Shown piece by piece: positions 44,125 to 55,440 of a stretch of DNA of 64,000 bases. A program made the position numbers and the translations under genes. This DNA comes from Siphonodentalium dalli. Lineage: Eukaryota > Mollusca > Scaphopoda > Gadilida > Siphonodentaliidae. The notes under the pieces were generated by a model. The model made no database searches. It was not told the origin of the DNA and saw only the letters and a list, made by a program, of their open reading frames with translations. The DNA lies in the NCBI GenBank assembly GCA_032622095.1, contig CP136063.1, positions 212,061,982 to 212,125,981 on the forward strand, written 5' to 3'. How positions within the stretch are numbered: position 1 is the stretch's first letter; each line of letters opens with the position of its first letter.

Positions 44125-46013
44125 AAGAGGACGAACACCTGCGATCGCCCATACGAGCGTGAGGTGTATCATAAGGAATACATCATATATGAAGTCTGAC
44201 AATGCATAAGAGGAAGAACACCGGCGATCGCCCATAACAGTGTGACGTGTATAAGGAGTTCAGTCATATATGGAGTTTGGCAATGCATAAGAGGACGAAC
44301 ACCGACGATCGACCATACGAGAGTGACGTGTATGAGAAGGAATTCAGTTATATGTGGAGTTTGGCAATGCATAAGAGGACGAACACCGGCGATCGACCAT
44401 ACGAGCGTGACGTGTATCATAAGGATTTCAGTCATATATGCAGTCTGATAATGCATAAGAGGATGAACACTGGCGATCGTCCACACGAGAGTGGCGTGTA
44501 TGAGAAGGAATTCAGTCATATATGGAGTCTAACAATGCATAAGAGGAAGAACACCGGCGATCGTCCATACGAGTGTGACGTGTATCAGAAGGAATTCAGT
44601 TATATATGGAGTCTGGTAATGCATAAAAGAACGAACACCGGCGATCGACCACACGAGCGTGACGTGTATCATAAGGAATTCAGTCATATATGGAGTCTGA
44701 CAATGCATAATAGGACGAACACCGGCGACCGTCCATACAAGTGTGGCGTGTATCAGAAGGAATTCAGTTATGTATGGAGTCTTGCAAAGCATAAGAGGAC
44801 GAACACCGGCGATCGACCATACGAGCGTGACGTGTATCACAAGGAATTCAGTCATATATGGAGTCTGACAATGCATAAAAGGACGAACACTGGCGATCGT
44901 CCATATGAGAGTGACGTGTATGAGAAGGAATTCAGTCATATGTGGAGTCTGACAATGCATAAGAGGACGAACACCGGCGATCGTCCATACGAGTGTGACG
45001 TGTATCAGAAGGAATTTAGTTATATGTGGAGTCTGACAATGCATAAGAGGACGAACACCGGCGATCGTCCATACGAGTGTGACGTGTATCAGAAGGAATT
45101 CAGTTATATGTGGAGTCTGACAATGCATAAGAGGAAGAACACCGGCGATCGACCATACGAGAGTGACGTGTATGAGAAGGAATTCAGTTATATGTGGAGT
45201 TTGGCAATGCATAAGAGGACGAACACCGGCGATCGACCATACGAGCGTGACGTGTATCATAAGGATTTCAGTCATATATGCAGTCTGATAATGCATAAGA
45301 GGATGAACACTGGCGATCGTCCACACGAGAGTGGCGTGTATGAGAAGGAATTCAGTCATATATGGAGTCTAACAATGCATAAGAGGAAGAACACCGGCGA
45401 TCGTCCATACGAGTGTGACGTGTATCAGAAGGAATTCAGTTATATATGGAGTCTGGTAATGCATAAAAGAACGAACACCGGCGATCGACCACACGAGCGT
45501 GACGTGTATCATAAGGAATTCAGTCATATATGGAGTCTGACAATGCATAATAGGACGAACACCGGCGACCGTCCATACAAGTGTGGCGTGTATCAGAAGG
45601 AATTCAGTTATGTATGGAGTCTTGCAAAGCATAAGAGGACGAACACCGGCGATCGACCATACGAGCGTGACGTGTATCACAAGGAATTCAGTCATATATG
45701 GAGTCTGACAATGCATAAAAGGACGAACACTGGCGATCGTCCATATGAGAGTGACGTGTATGAGAAGGAATTCAGTCATATGTGGAGTCTGACAATGCAT
45801 AAGAGGACGAACACCGGCGATCGTCCATACGAGTGTGACGTGTATCAGAAGGAATTCAGTTATATGTGGAGTCTGACAATGCATAAGAGGACGAACACCG
45901 GCGATCGACCATACGAGCGTGACGTGTATCATAAGGAATTCAGTCATATATGGAGTCTGGCAATGCATAAGAGAACGAACACCGGTGATCGACCATACGA
46001 GAGTGACGTGTAT
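44125..46013 (+). pseudogene. Expanded degenerate zinc-finger array, unit E (~21 in-frame repeats)
   Basis: The frame is open from 44247 (GTG codon after a TAA) to 46055, 602 codons. A ten-repeat block (840 bp) is duplicated in tandem: the context starting gagagtgacgtgtatgag at 44319 recurs at 45159, with diagnostic KDFSHICSL and ESGVY repeats in both. The second block has lost one repeat near its end. None of the repeats has a complete metal-binding set. The antisense strand is open for two long stretches (44529-45359, 45369-45968). Confidence 0.82.
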
Positions 46014-46099
46014 TTGTGTATGTGGGAGCGTCTTTTAAAGGTCTCCGTTTTTTGAAACCCGTTTAGTTACTGTCTGATCTGAAAGCAAGTGTTTTATGT

Positions 46100-46429
46100 C
46101 AAACTCCATACAGCGCCCTCTACGTTATCACTGCGATATAGCACTGCCACAAGGATGGTACTTTGCAGACGATAAATCTATTTTTACATATCGTCGCGGA
46201 ACAATATTTAGTCACCTATTATCTTGTTTTGACCACCAAATTTTTTTTAAGTTTCCAATAATGGTAATTCTTTCGGTATTGATAAGAACAATATGAACTG
46301 AGCCAGACATAGACAATTTTAATCCTAAAACATAAGAACTAAAAACACGTAAGAAATCCTTACCAATTAATGTCCTTATGGCAGTGGTATATCAGCGGAG
46401 CGATAGGAGATAACTCTGCCTGGAGTTTG
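46100..46429. mobile_element. MITE-1, unit E
   Basis: Inherited insertion with TSD GTTTTATGT at 46091-46099 and 46430-46438. Confidence 0.8.
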
Positions 46430-46994
46430 GTTTTATGTATCTCTCCAATATGATTAAACTATGTTTGATCGAAGGGTTGTATTGAATGCAGATACGTTAT
46501 TCCTATGCATCTGACTACTGGCATGGTGGCAACTTTTACCACGGCGGACTCTTTCACATGCAAAGCACAGGCAACAAGAAAACCATAGTCAGAAATGGTA
46601 ACGCGCTCAAAATCATATATAATATACCCATGCTTCAATGCTTGTAATTATAGAATATAAAATATATTGGTTTCGCGAATGACCAACTCAGAATTAATTC
46701 CGTTAAAATAACAATAACAACCAGCACCTAATTAACGAACCGGCCGCCGACGACAACCATCAGTGAGCTGCAGAACGAAACATATGTATAACAGTTGAAA
46801 TATAAGACTTACAAATTATCTTTTAAATTTCTTTTATTGGTAATTGACATAGATTGTCACAAACCAAAAATCAACATTATTGACTTAATAATGTAAAGGA
46901 CAATAAACGAAATTGAAATTCCCAACTACACCTTTTACCGGACTCGGCCTCCTGGTCGCGCAGTTCGACTTTTAAACCGGAAAAACCAATTATC

Positions 46995-47002
46995 TATAAA
47001 TA
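46995..47002 (+). promoter_or_regulatory. TATA box, unit E
   Basis: TATAAATA, 140 bp before the 96-codon ORF. Confidence 0.5.
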
Positions 47003-47134
47003 AAACGCCCATCTGACCACAGCTGTCATTCAAGATTATTCACGTTTCCGGTAACTCAGGGGATGGACGTGCCAGCGAGAGCTCCTCGCTTATCCTAGAG
47101 TGACCGTTGATTTTTCTGTCGGGCGTGTCTGACC

Positions 47135-47425
47135 ATGGGTGATTTAATCCCCAGCTTAGTCCGCAACGTGCTGAGCGGCTACCAATCTGCCCATTGTATT
47201 AGCTGGTCTCTCCAGATTGGACGTGGTGTTGAAGTTCCAGGTCACCCCGGTAGAACCCTCTACCGGTCGTGGCCTGGAAGGACCGACCGGACTCCACCGG
47301 TCCGGGGCTGCCGGGACCACACGAAAGAAGCGAAAGACCCCACCAGGGGCGGAATCGACCACCACCGTCCCTGCGACGCCGAGTTACCGCTAATTAAAAG
47401 ACGGAACATTTTTTTTTCTCCATAA
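47135..47425 (+). CDS. 96-codon ORF, unit E
   Basis: KDPTRGG variant with the NIFFSP end shared with F. Frame intact, family unrecognised. Confidence 0.4.
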   Translation: MGDLIPSLVRNVLSGYQSAHCISWSLQIGRGVEVPGHPGRTLYRSWPGRTDRTPPVRGCRDHTKEAKDPTRGGIDHHRPCDAELPLIKRRNIFFSP

Positions 47426-49554
47426 AATTTGTCATGCCTTTCGGCCTACACCCGATGATAGAAATATTCCCTATTACCATTATCACTTGACTGTTGTAGC
47501 AGCTGCATGCACCCTTTGTGCAATACCGCGGAATGAACAGAGTTCACCAATCATCGGTAGGATCGTGTTGTTTCAATGTCATCAGATCGCCATCTTTGAG
47601 GTTACCAGTTTTCAAGTGAACACTGTTCAAAATTAGTGTTTTGGCCTATCGGGCCATGCAGGCCGCCCGATGATTGTAATACCCCACCCCATCATGTGTG
47701 TTCACCCTTTGCGCAATGCCGCAGGGTGAATAGTATTCACCAATCACCAGTGGTCCCGCTAGATGTGTTGTTTCAGTGGTCCCGCTAGATGTGTTGTTTC
47801 AGTGGTCCCGCTATGTGTTGTTTCAATGTCCTCAGATCGCGGCCGCCACCTTTGAGGTGACCAGTGCTCAGCTAGTGAACACTGTTCATTAACATCGTAA
47901 ACGATCGACCGGCGAATATATCCCATAATGCGGATCCCCTCTATATAATTCATATGTGGTCCCAAAAGTCTAACATTAATTGTAAGCCACCGTGGATGCT
48001 CATTGAAAAAAAAACAATTCAAGCTGAAACAGCGTTATCGAGCTTGAAACTTCTATATCAGACGTGAGTAGACCATCAGACGATTCAGTTATATATTTTT
48101 GCGTGGGCTATCAGTGCAAATTTGATGAAATAATTTGTGTATTGCTCTTGGGGTTTACCCACAAAAAATAGCTTACTATATTTTGGCGTTTCGGGCCATG
48201 CCACCCAATGATAGCATATTTATTAAATTAGCATTGAAAATGATTACGTATAAAATACTATTAGATTTAGATGAAAACGTATATCTATCTAATGCGACAG
48301 GCACTTGTTAATGGATTGTATGTGTTGTGTCTTATGTAGTTATAATATTATGGTGGATTTGTTATGTAAATATTATATAATTGTTAACGTATATATAAAT
48401 TGTTTTTATATATATAAGATCAGTATTCACACACCCTTTTTGCAATCCCGCAGAATGAAGCGTGTTCACCAATATTATGACCATTGGTACCGTTGTGTTG
48501 TTTCAATGTCCTCAGATCGCGGCCGCCACCTTTGGTGTGATCAATGTTCAGGTGACCATAGTTCATTAACATCTTAAGCAATCAAAAGGCGAATAGGTCC
48601 CATATTGAGGAACCCTATATATATAGAATTAATGTCGTGTGTAAAAGTCCTACATTACTTGGGAACCACTGTGGATGTTCATTGAAAAAAATTAAAAACA
48701 AAAAACAACTTGTTCTATCGATTTTCCAATTTCAGACGTCAGTAAGCGAAGTTTTGATATTTTGCAGTTATATCAGTCAAAATTGATTAATTCGCGGACA
48801 TGTATTCTAAATTGAAACGCGTGTTGGCATTGCCACCACAAGTCACCTGACTGACCATTTCACCTACATTCTAGGCCAACACGATCATTTTTGAATTTAT
48901 GGAAAGATGTTATTTTGATTGAAGCTAATTAAATATACATAATCCGAATTAACGCTCCTAAATTACTATTTCTTTGGCTTCGGGGGTATAAATATTTGAT
49001 TCGAGTCGAGGAACCCATCCATCAAAGTTATCAGATATCGATTTTTGAAATCTGTTATTTTCTCCAATAATTATTGGACTATTTGGCGGCCAAGAAAATG
49101 TTTGACGAGCCGACTCGACAAACTCTCGATATCAAATTGCGTTGAAAAAAATATATAACATGTTTTGGAAAATCTTATAAGAGTTGACAGCGGTTAGCAT
49201 TATTTTTTGGTAATTATCGATTCTGACAACTAAATCGTCCTTTGAAGAAATGTTGATTTTGGAATCTGACGATACAGGACCATCAGATCGGGATTGTGTA
49301 CCTTTAAATGTATCACTTGAGACCTTGTTGGGGTTGGGTCCCTACAAGTAGATATAAACATGTAGGTTTGGCGTTGTCAAGCTAATAATAATAATAAAAC
49401 ATCTTTCAAATTACATTATATTCACTTGAGAAGTGTGTGTTCACAAACCAACTTATTAAATTGGCGTAGCCTTACATACTGAAATAATGTAATTGAAACT
49501 GTCAAATAAAATTAAGAATATCATGTCAATTATCTGTCTACTTATTTATTTCAG
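47426..49554 (+). repeat. Module-rich segment, unit E
   Basis: The C run is replaced by ccccacccc (about 47682), and an extra 24-bp copy of the gctagatgtgttgtttcagtg piece is present near 47756-47800. It keeps the stretch 48890-49200 (cttcgggggtataaatatttg and onward) that is lost in A, C and D. Confidence 0.6.
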
Positions 49555-50064
49555 ATGGAGAGAATAGACAATAATGTGGTTATTTGGGACATGGAAGGTG
49601 AGGGCAGCATTGAAGAGCAGTACATGAGGCTGACAGAGAGTGGGGAAGGTTCAAATCTGATGTCTAAGAATCGACGGAAGTCAGTTACTAAAGGCAGGAG
49701 ACAAAGATCAGTAACGTACAAAGAATATATGAAGGGAGTTTCAACCAAAAGAATCTCCGCCCAGTACACCGGCCGCACCGAGCGAACAATAAGGCAGTGC
49801 ACACCGACTAGACGATCTCTCAGAAGGCAGGTGCTGGTACGACAAGCTGTCAACGTCGGACTTCCGTTATATGCATCAACACCAAAGCATTCTATATGTC
49901 AGCCTTCAGTTGTTAGCTTCTCAACTACGCCGAGTATGGATGGTATCAAAATGTATTCACGTATTGATGTCGCATCTATAGTCAAAGATCGAAAATATAA
50001 ACGAGTGGAGAAGAAAAGGAAGAGCCTGGCAAATTTACGACTGCGAATTTTCAGCTTCGCGTGA
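49555..50064 (+). CDS. Amplified 169-aa basic protein ORF, unit E
   Basis: Intact, with AATAAA at 50170-50175. It has the GSNL, KGVS and PSMDG variants of copy 1, plus private changes (RSVTYKEY, YTGRTERTIRQCTP). It is the most divergent copy, yet free of stops and indels. Confidence 0.6.
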   Translation: MERIDNNVVIWDMEGEGSIEEQYMRLTESGEGSNLMSKNRRKSVTKGRRQRSVTYKEYMKGVSTKRISAQYTGRTERTIRQCTPTRRSLRRQVLVRQAVNVGLPLYASTPKHSICQPSVVSFSTTPSMDGIKMYSRIDVASIVKDRKYKRVEKKRKSLANLRLRIFSFA

Positions 50065-51207
50065 GATGTTTCTTGCTGAAAAGGAATTACTATTTGCATG
50101 AAGTCTGTTATGTTATGTTTGGCTTTGTTTTTATGTTTGATTGATATTGTTTTGATTTTAATATTATTAAATAAACATACACATGTCAAATTCAGAGTAT
50201 TTTAATTTTGTTACCTATGGATAATCCGTTGTCTGCTAATCATATCTACTGATATTATTACAGAAAATAAATGGAAAAATTACCACAGGTCACTTAAATT
50301 TCAAGCAAGTAATTTTTTATTTATTTTTAGGACATTCAGTGATCAAAACCGGTTGTATAGTACTTGATAGTAAATTACATATTATGAGAAAACCAATGTA
50401 ATGAAATTTATCAAATGTTTTCAACTTTCGATATTAGCAGGAACATATATATATATCAACCCCTTTCTTGACTAAGTACTCGTTGATGAGTAATTCCCAT
50501 AAGTAAGGTTCAGATAATAAGCTCAAGGGCCATAATGTTTAACTTGATATCTGAACATCTCCCACCATATACTGCACTTGTATTATCTGTTGCCTGCTTA
50601 TATTTCCTGAACATCCTTCCAAACATAATAGACAATTCTAATCTATACTTTTATAAATCAAATGACGATCCATTTAGTAACAAAAGGGGTTTAAAGACTT
50701 GGAAAAGATATAATTAGAGACTTGAACATTAAGTGGGTAAAATTATATCTGATGTTGTTTATGGGGGGATTTCGAAAAAAAATGTAAATACAATTATACG
50801 GTTTACTCATAAACAATTTATGTATACAAGTGAACAAAAATACAATTATTCAAAATTACTCTGACCATTCAATAGTTCATATGTGGGTGATATTAAACAA
50901 GACAATATATCATATATTAATTTCTGGCATTCAAAAGGCCATCACATTTCAAACACAAATGACAGATTTTCAAACTTGATCTAAGTTGAGGGACATCTCA
51001 ATGTACCATTTTGATTGATATATTGCCATTTTGATAACAAAAGCTCCATTAAAATTTGTTCACCCGTCAGTGGGCGATGCTGGTGAATTGAAAACTCAAG
51101 TTAGCCGCTTACGGCCAATCAGAATGATGTTTTAGTGATAAACTTTCATTAGCCATAATAGGAAAAAAATGCCTTATTCAATATGGATGAGTTCAAGTCT
51201 GCAAATA
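50065..51207. other. Unit E 3' flank
   Basis: A + frame at 50535-50717 (SEHLPPYTALVLSVACLY through RGLKTWKRYN) is longer here, because a one-base loss near 50667 restores a frame that is broken in the other units. Probably chance or a decayed ORF. Confidence 0.4.
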
Positions 51208-51590
51208 GTGCGTCTGTCATTTGCAGAATGAGGTCCCCAGAGGGTAATTTAGTGAGGCTGGATAGCATCACCAAATTCCCCCTCTGGAAAGCTCATTCTG
51301 CTTTGGCCTCAACTGCTTTGGTAGATCTAGGATCAGATTTGTGACGTTCACATATTAGTCACCTCGATTATGCATTTTATATTCTGCAAATTAGGGGGAT
51401 ATAGAATCTGAACAGAAGGGAAAAAGTACTAAACACAATGTTAATTTGAGACAAATGGTACTTCCCAGAAGAGGGGGCTTGAGAAGAATGAGGTCCCCAG
51501 AAAGTGAATTTGTGATGCTAGTCCTCTATGCGGGGTAGCATCACTAAATTCACCCTTTGGGGGACCTCATTCTGCAAATGACAGACACAC
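51208..51590. mobile_element. MITE-3, unit E
   Basis: TA-flanked, 383 bp. The interior lacks a 13-bp piece (ataccgcacagct) present in A, B and D. Confidence 0.65.
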
Positions 51591-52488
51591 TATTTCATGG
51601 CTTGGATGAGTTATTATTGAGGTGGACTCTTTCCACCGATAAACAAGAGGTACACTGTCGCGTGGCATTTGCCCCCGACCATAGCAATTCGGATTAAGCA
51701 TGGACGAAACTGCGGATATCCGAGGAGCTATATGTGACCATTCCAAAAGAAGTTCGTACTAGAAATTCCGGAAACCCAAAAACAAGCGATCCGGAAACCC
51801 AAAAACAAGCGAAAATTCAAATTTTCTAAGTTGAAAACACTTGACATGTATTTTCATATAACTGGTCCACAAAAATAAGGGATTTGCAATCGTACCACCA
51901 AAGCTCACGCTGTCATCTGGAAACCCCAAAAAACAAGAGAAAAATTGAATTTTCTAAGTCAAAAAAGGGCCATAACTCTGGCGAAAATAGGTGGACGAAA
52001 CCCGCACTTTCTAAACACAAGCACAAAATTCTTGTTTTCTAATAGGTGTTCTTATAAGCTAGAATGTTTCTCTTAATTCTAGAAAACAATTATAGACAAC
52101 AGAATATGTGATAAATGTGAATAACGTTTTCTAAACGTGTTTTAAGAATATTATTTCTTAAAATGAAAACATAAATCTCAAATGAAGAAATATTTTCTTG
52201 ATAGAAAATAGTTTCGGTAAAAGTGTCTATTCGTTCCCGCCCATACGCAGTAGAAGCACATGGACATCCCCGGAATAAAGATGGGTGTTGAAACCACACA
52301 TAGTGTACTATTTCCCAAATCAAATATCACATTAAATAAGACTACAACAAAATAGTGATGTCTCTCTGTAACGGAGTGGAGAATTATTAGTATTATCATT
52401 TTAAACATCAATATTTTAAACTAGTTATAGCAGGTCCCTTCGGGGGCCTCCATCCACAATCAGATGACCATGTGGTCCCTTTGTCCTC
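51591..52488. repeat. GGGCCATAACTCTGG block, unit E
   Basis: Near-identical to that of unit D, including the empty BEL/Pao site and the shared deletion junction. Confidence 0.6.
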
Positions 52489-53308
52489 AAGAGGACGAAC
52501 ACCTGCGATCGCCCATACGAGCGTGAGGTGTATCATAAGGAATACATCATATATGAAGTCTGACAATGCATAAGAGGAAGAACACCGGCGATCGCCCATA
52601 ACAGTGTGACGTGTATAAGGAGTTCAGTCATATATGGAGTTTGGCAATGCATAAGAGGACGAACACCGACGATCGACCATACGAGAGTGACGTGTATGAG
52701 AAGGAATTCAGTTATATGTGGAGTTTGGCAATGCATAAGAGGACGAACACCGGCGATCGACCATACGAGCGTGACGTGTATCATAAGGATTTCAGTCATA
52801 TATGCAGTCTGATAATGCATAAGAGGATGAACACTGGCGATCGTCCACACGAGAGTGGCGTGTATGAGAAGGAATTCAGTCATATATGGAGTCTAACAAT
52901 GCATAAGAGGAAGAACACCGGCGATCGTCCATACGAGTGTGACGTGTATCAGAAGGAATTCAGTTATATATGGAGTCTGGTAATGCATAAAAGAACGAAC
53001 ACCGGCGATCGACCACACGAGCGTGACGTGTATCATAAGGAATTCAGTCATATATGGAGTCTGACAATGCATAATAGGACGAACACCGGCGACCGTCCAT
53101 ACAAGTGTGGCGTGTATCAGAAGGAATTCAGTTATGTATGGAGTCTTGCAAAGCATAAGAGGACGAACACCGGCGATCGACCATACGAGCGTGACGTGTA
53201 TCACAAGGAATTCAGTCATATATGGAGTCTGACAATGCATAAAAGGACGAACACTGGCGATCGTCCATATGAGAGTGACGTGTATGAGAAGGAATTCAGT
53301 CATATGTG
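52489..53308 (+). pseudogene. Degenerate zinc-finger array, unit F, left part
   Basis: Nearly identical to the left part of the unit E array (KDFSHIC, ESGVY). It stops within the ninth in-frame repeat (KEFSHM), where the palindromic element is inserted. Confidence 0.8.
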
Positions 53309-53442
53309 AGAAGAATAGCTGGCTCGTTCGCCTCACATCTAAAAATAGAATCTTTGGGTCTAAAATTGGTTGTGGGTGTCTCGTTCGCTTCACATCTAAA
53401 AATAGAATCTTTGGGTCTAAAATTGTTTGAGGTTAAAATTGT

Positions 53443-53690
53443 TTGAGGGTAAAATTGGTTGTACTAAAATATTCTCAAAACTTCCAAAATATCAAAACCC
53501 AAAACTTCCAAAATTTCAAAACCCAAAACTTCCAAAATTTCAAAACCCAAAACTTATTTTTCCAAAACAAAAAATTTCAAAACCCTAAAATTATTTTTTT
53601 CCAAAAACAAAAAATTCAAAACCCCAAAATTATTTTTCCAAAAGAAAAAATTTCAAAACCCCCAAAATTATTTCTCCAAAAAAAAAGTTT
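53443..53690. repeat. 24-bp-period minisatellite in the left arm
   Basis: Repeats of the pattern cttccaaaatttcaaaaccc decay rightward into ccaaaattatttttccaaaa variants. The mirror copy lies at about 59380-59600. The open frame across it (143 codons, FQNFKTQN repeats) reflects the repeat period and is not evidence of a gene. Confidence 0.7.
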
Positions 53691-53699
53691 TAATAAAAA

Positions 53700-55440
53700 A
53701 TTTATAACGAGTTTTCGGTTTCTGATAATCTCGATATTAAAATGTCGAATGTTAAATTATTTGTGTGTAATATCTTTCGTTAGTTTTTTGTTCAACCAAT
53801 GTTTCAATGTATTTATTAATCGATGTTTAGAAATATCTTTATACCAATTATATGTGTATGGACAGTCGTTGTAATGTTGGACATTGTGACCATCGGTATG
53901 AATGCATACATTCCAGTGTTTATCGGACGCAGTTCATACATATATAATTGTCATACCTGAAAATAGACACCATTACTCTTACATAAATAATAAAGAGCGT
54001 TTATTCTTTACACTCTCTATCCCAGATGAAGTTATTGAGTATATGACAGACATGTATTACCGTGAATTATTGGAAGTATTGAAATGTACTATCTTGAATC
54101 ACGAGTGGACAACCCCCAGAATGAACTGTCATATTCGATGGAACATATTATGTACACGTAATCACACACGACATTGTGGGTAACAATGTATGTGTCACAC
54201 CTTGCTTTACCAAATGAATTCTATTATATTCCCGTTCACAATTATATGCCATTCAGAAAACATATCGATTTAATGTCTGAGCAGAATTAGTTGTTTAACG
54301 GGTTAGTATCAATTAAGGTTGATAAACTGTGTCATTGTTAGCATTAACACGATAATTAGTTATCCAAAACATGCATACATAATACGTCCAGGTCACTCAA
54401 TAATAGAAATTGGTTCGGTGACATTGTTATAACAACATTACGTAATAACCACTTATCATTCCATTCACACTTACGTTCATTTTGTATACCGAAACTCCAG
54501 TTAGCACCGATGATGTAACATTATATCACTGTTATTGTATCAATTGATAGGTTCAGACAAGTTCGATGTTTAGAAAATAGATTATACCAATTGTAAAAAT
54601 GTGCAGGTGTTCACTTGACAAGAGATTTTGTACACTCAATCACACAACAACAACAACAACAACAACAGCCACCAAGCGACATAACATCCTGCTTTGATGA
54701 TCCAATGGCCAATGTCCATGAAGATTTTATTTCCGATGCAAGTCATATTTCCGACTAACTCCTGAAAAGTTACCTATAATTCTGCTGTGGTTAAGCAGTC
54801 CATTATTTAGGGCATAACTGTATGTAGGCCTACCAGTGGATGAATAGTCTGCCGGAGAAGTACTGTGTAGACAGGTCTTGTCGGTAAGAGAGTCAGACGA
54901 GAAGTGAAGGCTCGGCTATTAAAACATAGTAATGCGATAGCGAACATCAAACGAGTCTGCGCACGCATATCTGTCAAAGGATACAATAGCAGTCATTGGT
55001 CAATTTATCCCCGGTGTCAGCTCAGTACCCAATCGGGACGAAGCCGGAGGTCAACTCATTTTTTTTTGCTCATTATAGTACGTCACTTGGACATTTTATC
55101 AGTTTATCACGTGATCACTAAATGTGGCAATCGGGTATCCACCGATGCCTGCAATTCATTATTTATAATAATTGGACTCATTGATCTCACGTAAATAATA
55201 CTCTTAGTTGTTCCAATAAAATAGTTATCAAATTCGATCACCAATAGATTTGACTGTGGAATATAATGACCTTTAACTTATTTATCGATCTATGTTAGAA
55301 CATGGTCTTAACAAAAAACTTGACCATAACAAAAATTACCTTACATTTATGCATGAATCTAATTAGACCATGCGTAAATATTGTCAGCTTATCGTCTGAT
55401 GAGCAAATCCGATGTTTATCAAAAATAGTACAACTTCCAG
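53700..55440. other. Left arm interior, no supported gene
   Basis: Frames of 93 codons (53902-54183, MHTFQCLSDAVHTYI...) and 96 codons (54904-55194) are mirrored in the right arm at 58880-59155 and 57863-58153. They have no recognisable domain. A (CAA)9-type run lies at about 54645-54671. They may be remnants of captured sequence. Confidence 0.5.

Larger units (their letters stand above)
44125..52488 (+). repeat. Tandem unit E (8.36 kb)
   Basis: Longest uninterrupted unit, because of an expanded finger array and a longer module-rich segment. Its exon belongs to the unit 1 variant group. Confidence 0.85.

Noticed and set aside
53443-53874. 143-codon ORF with FQNFKTQN repeats in the palindrome arm
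   Set aside because: It translates an A-rich 24-bp minisatellite. It is mirrored in the other arm only because the arms are copies.
54904-55194. 96-codon frame in the palindrome arms as a transposase fragment
   Set aside because: No catalytic motif or family resemblance. Arm identity alone explains its duplication.
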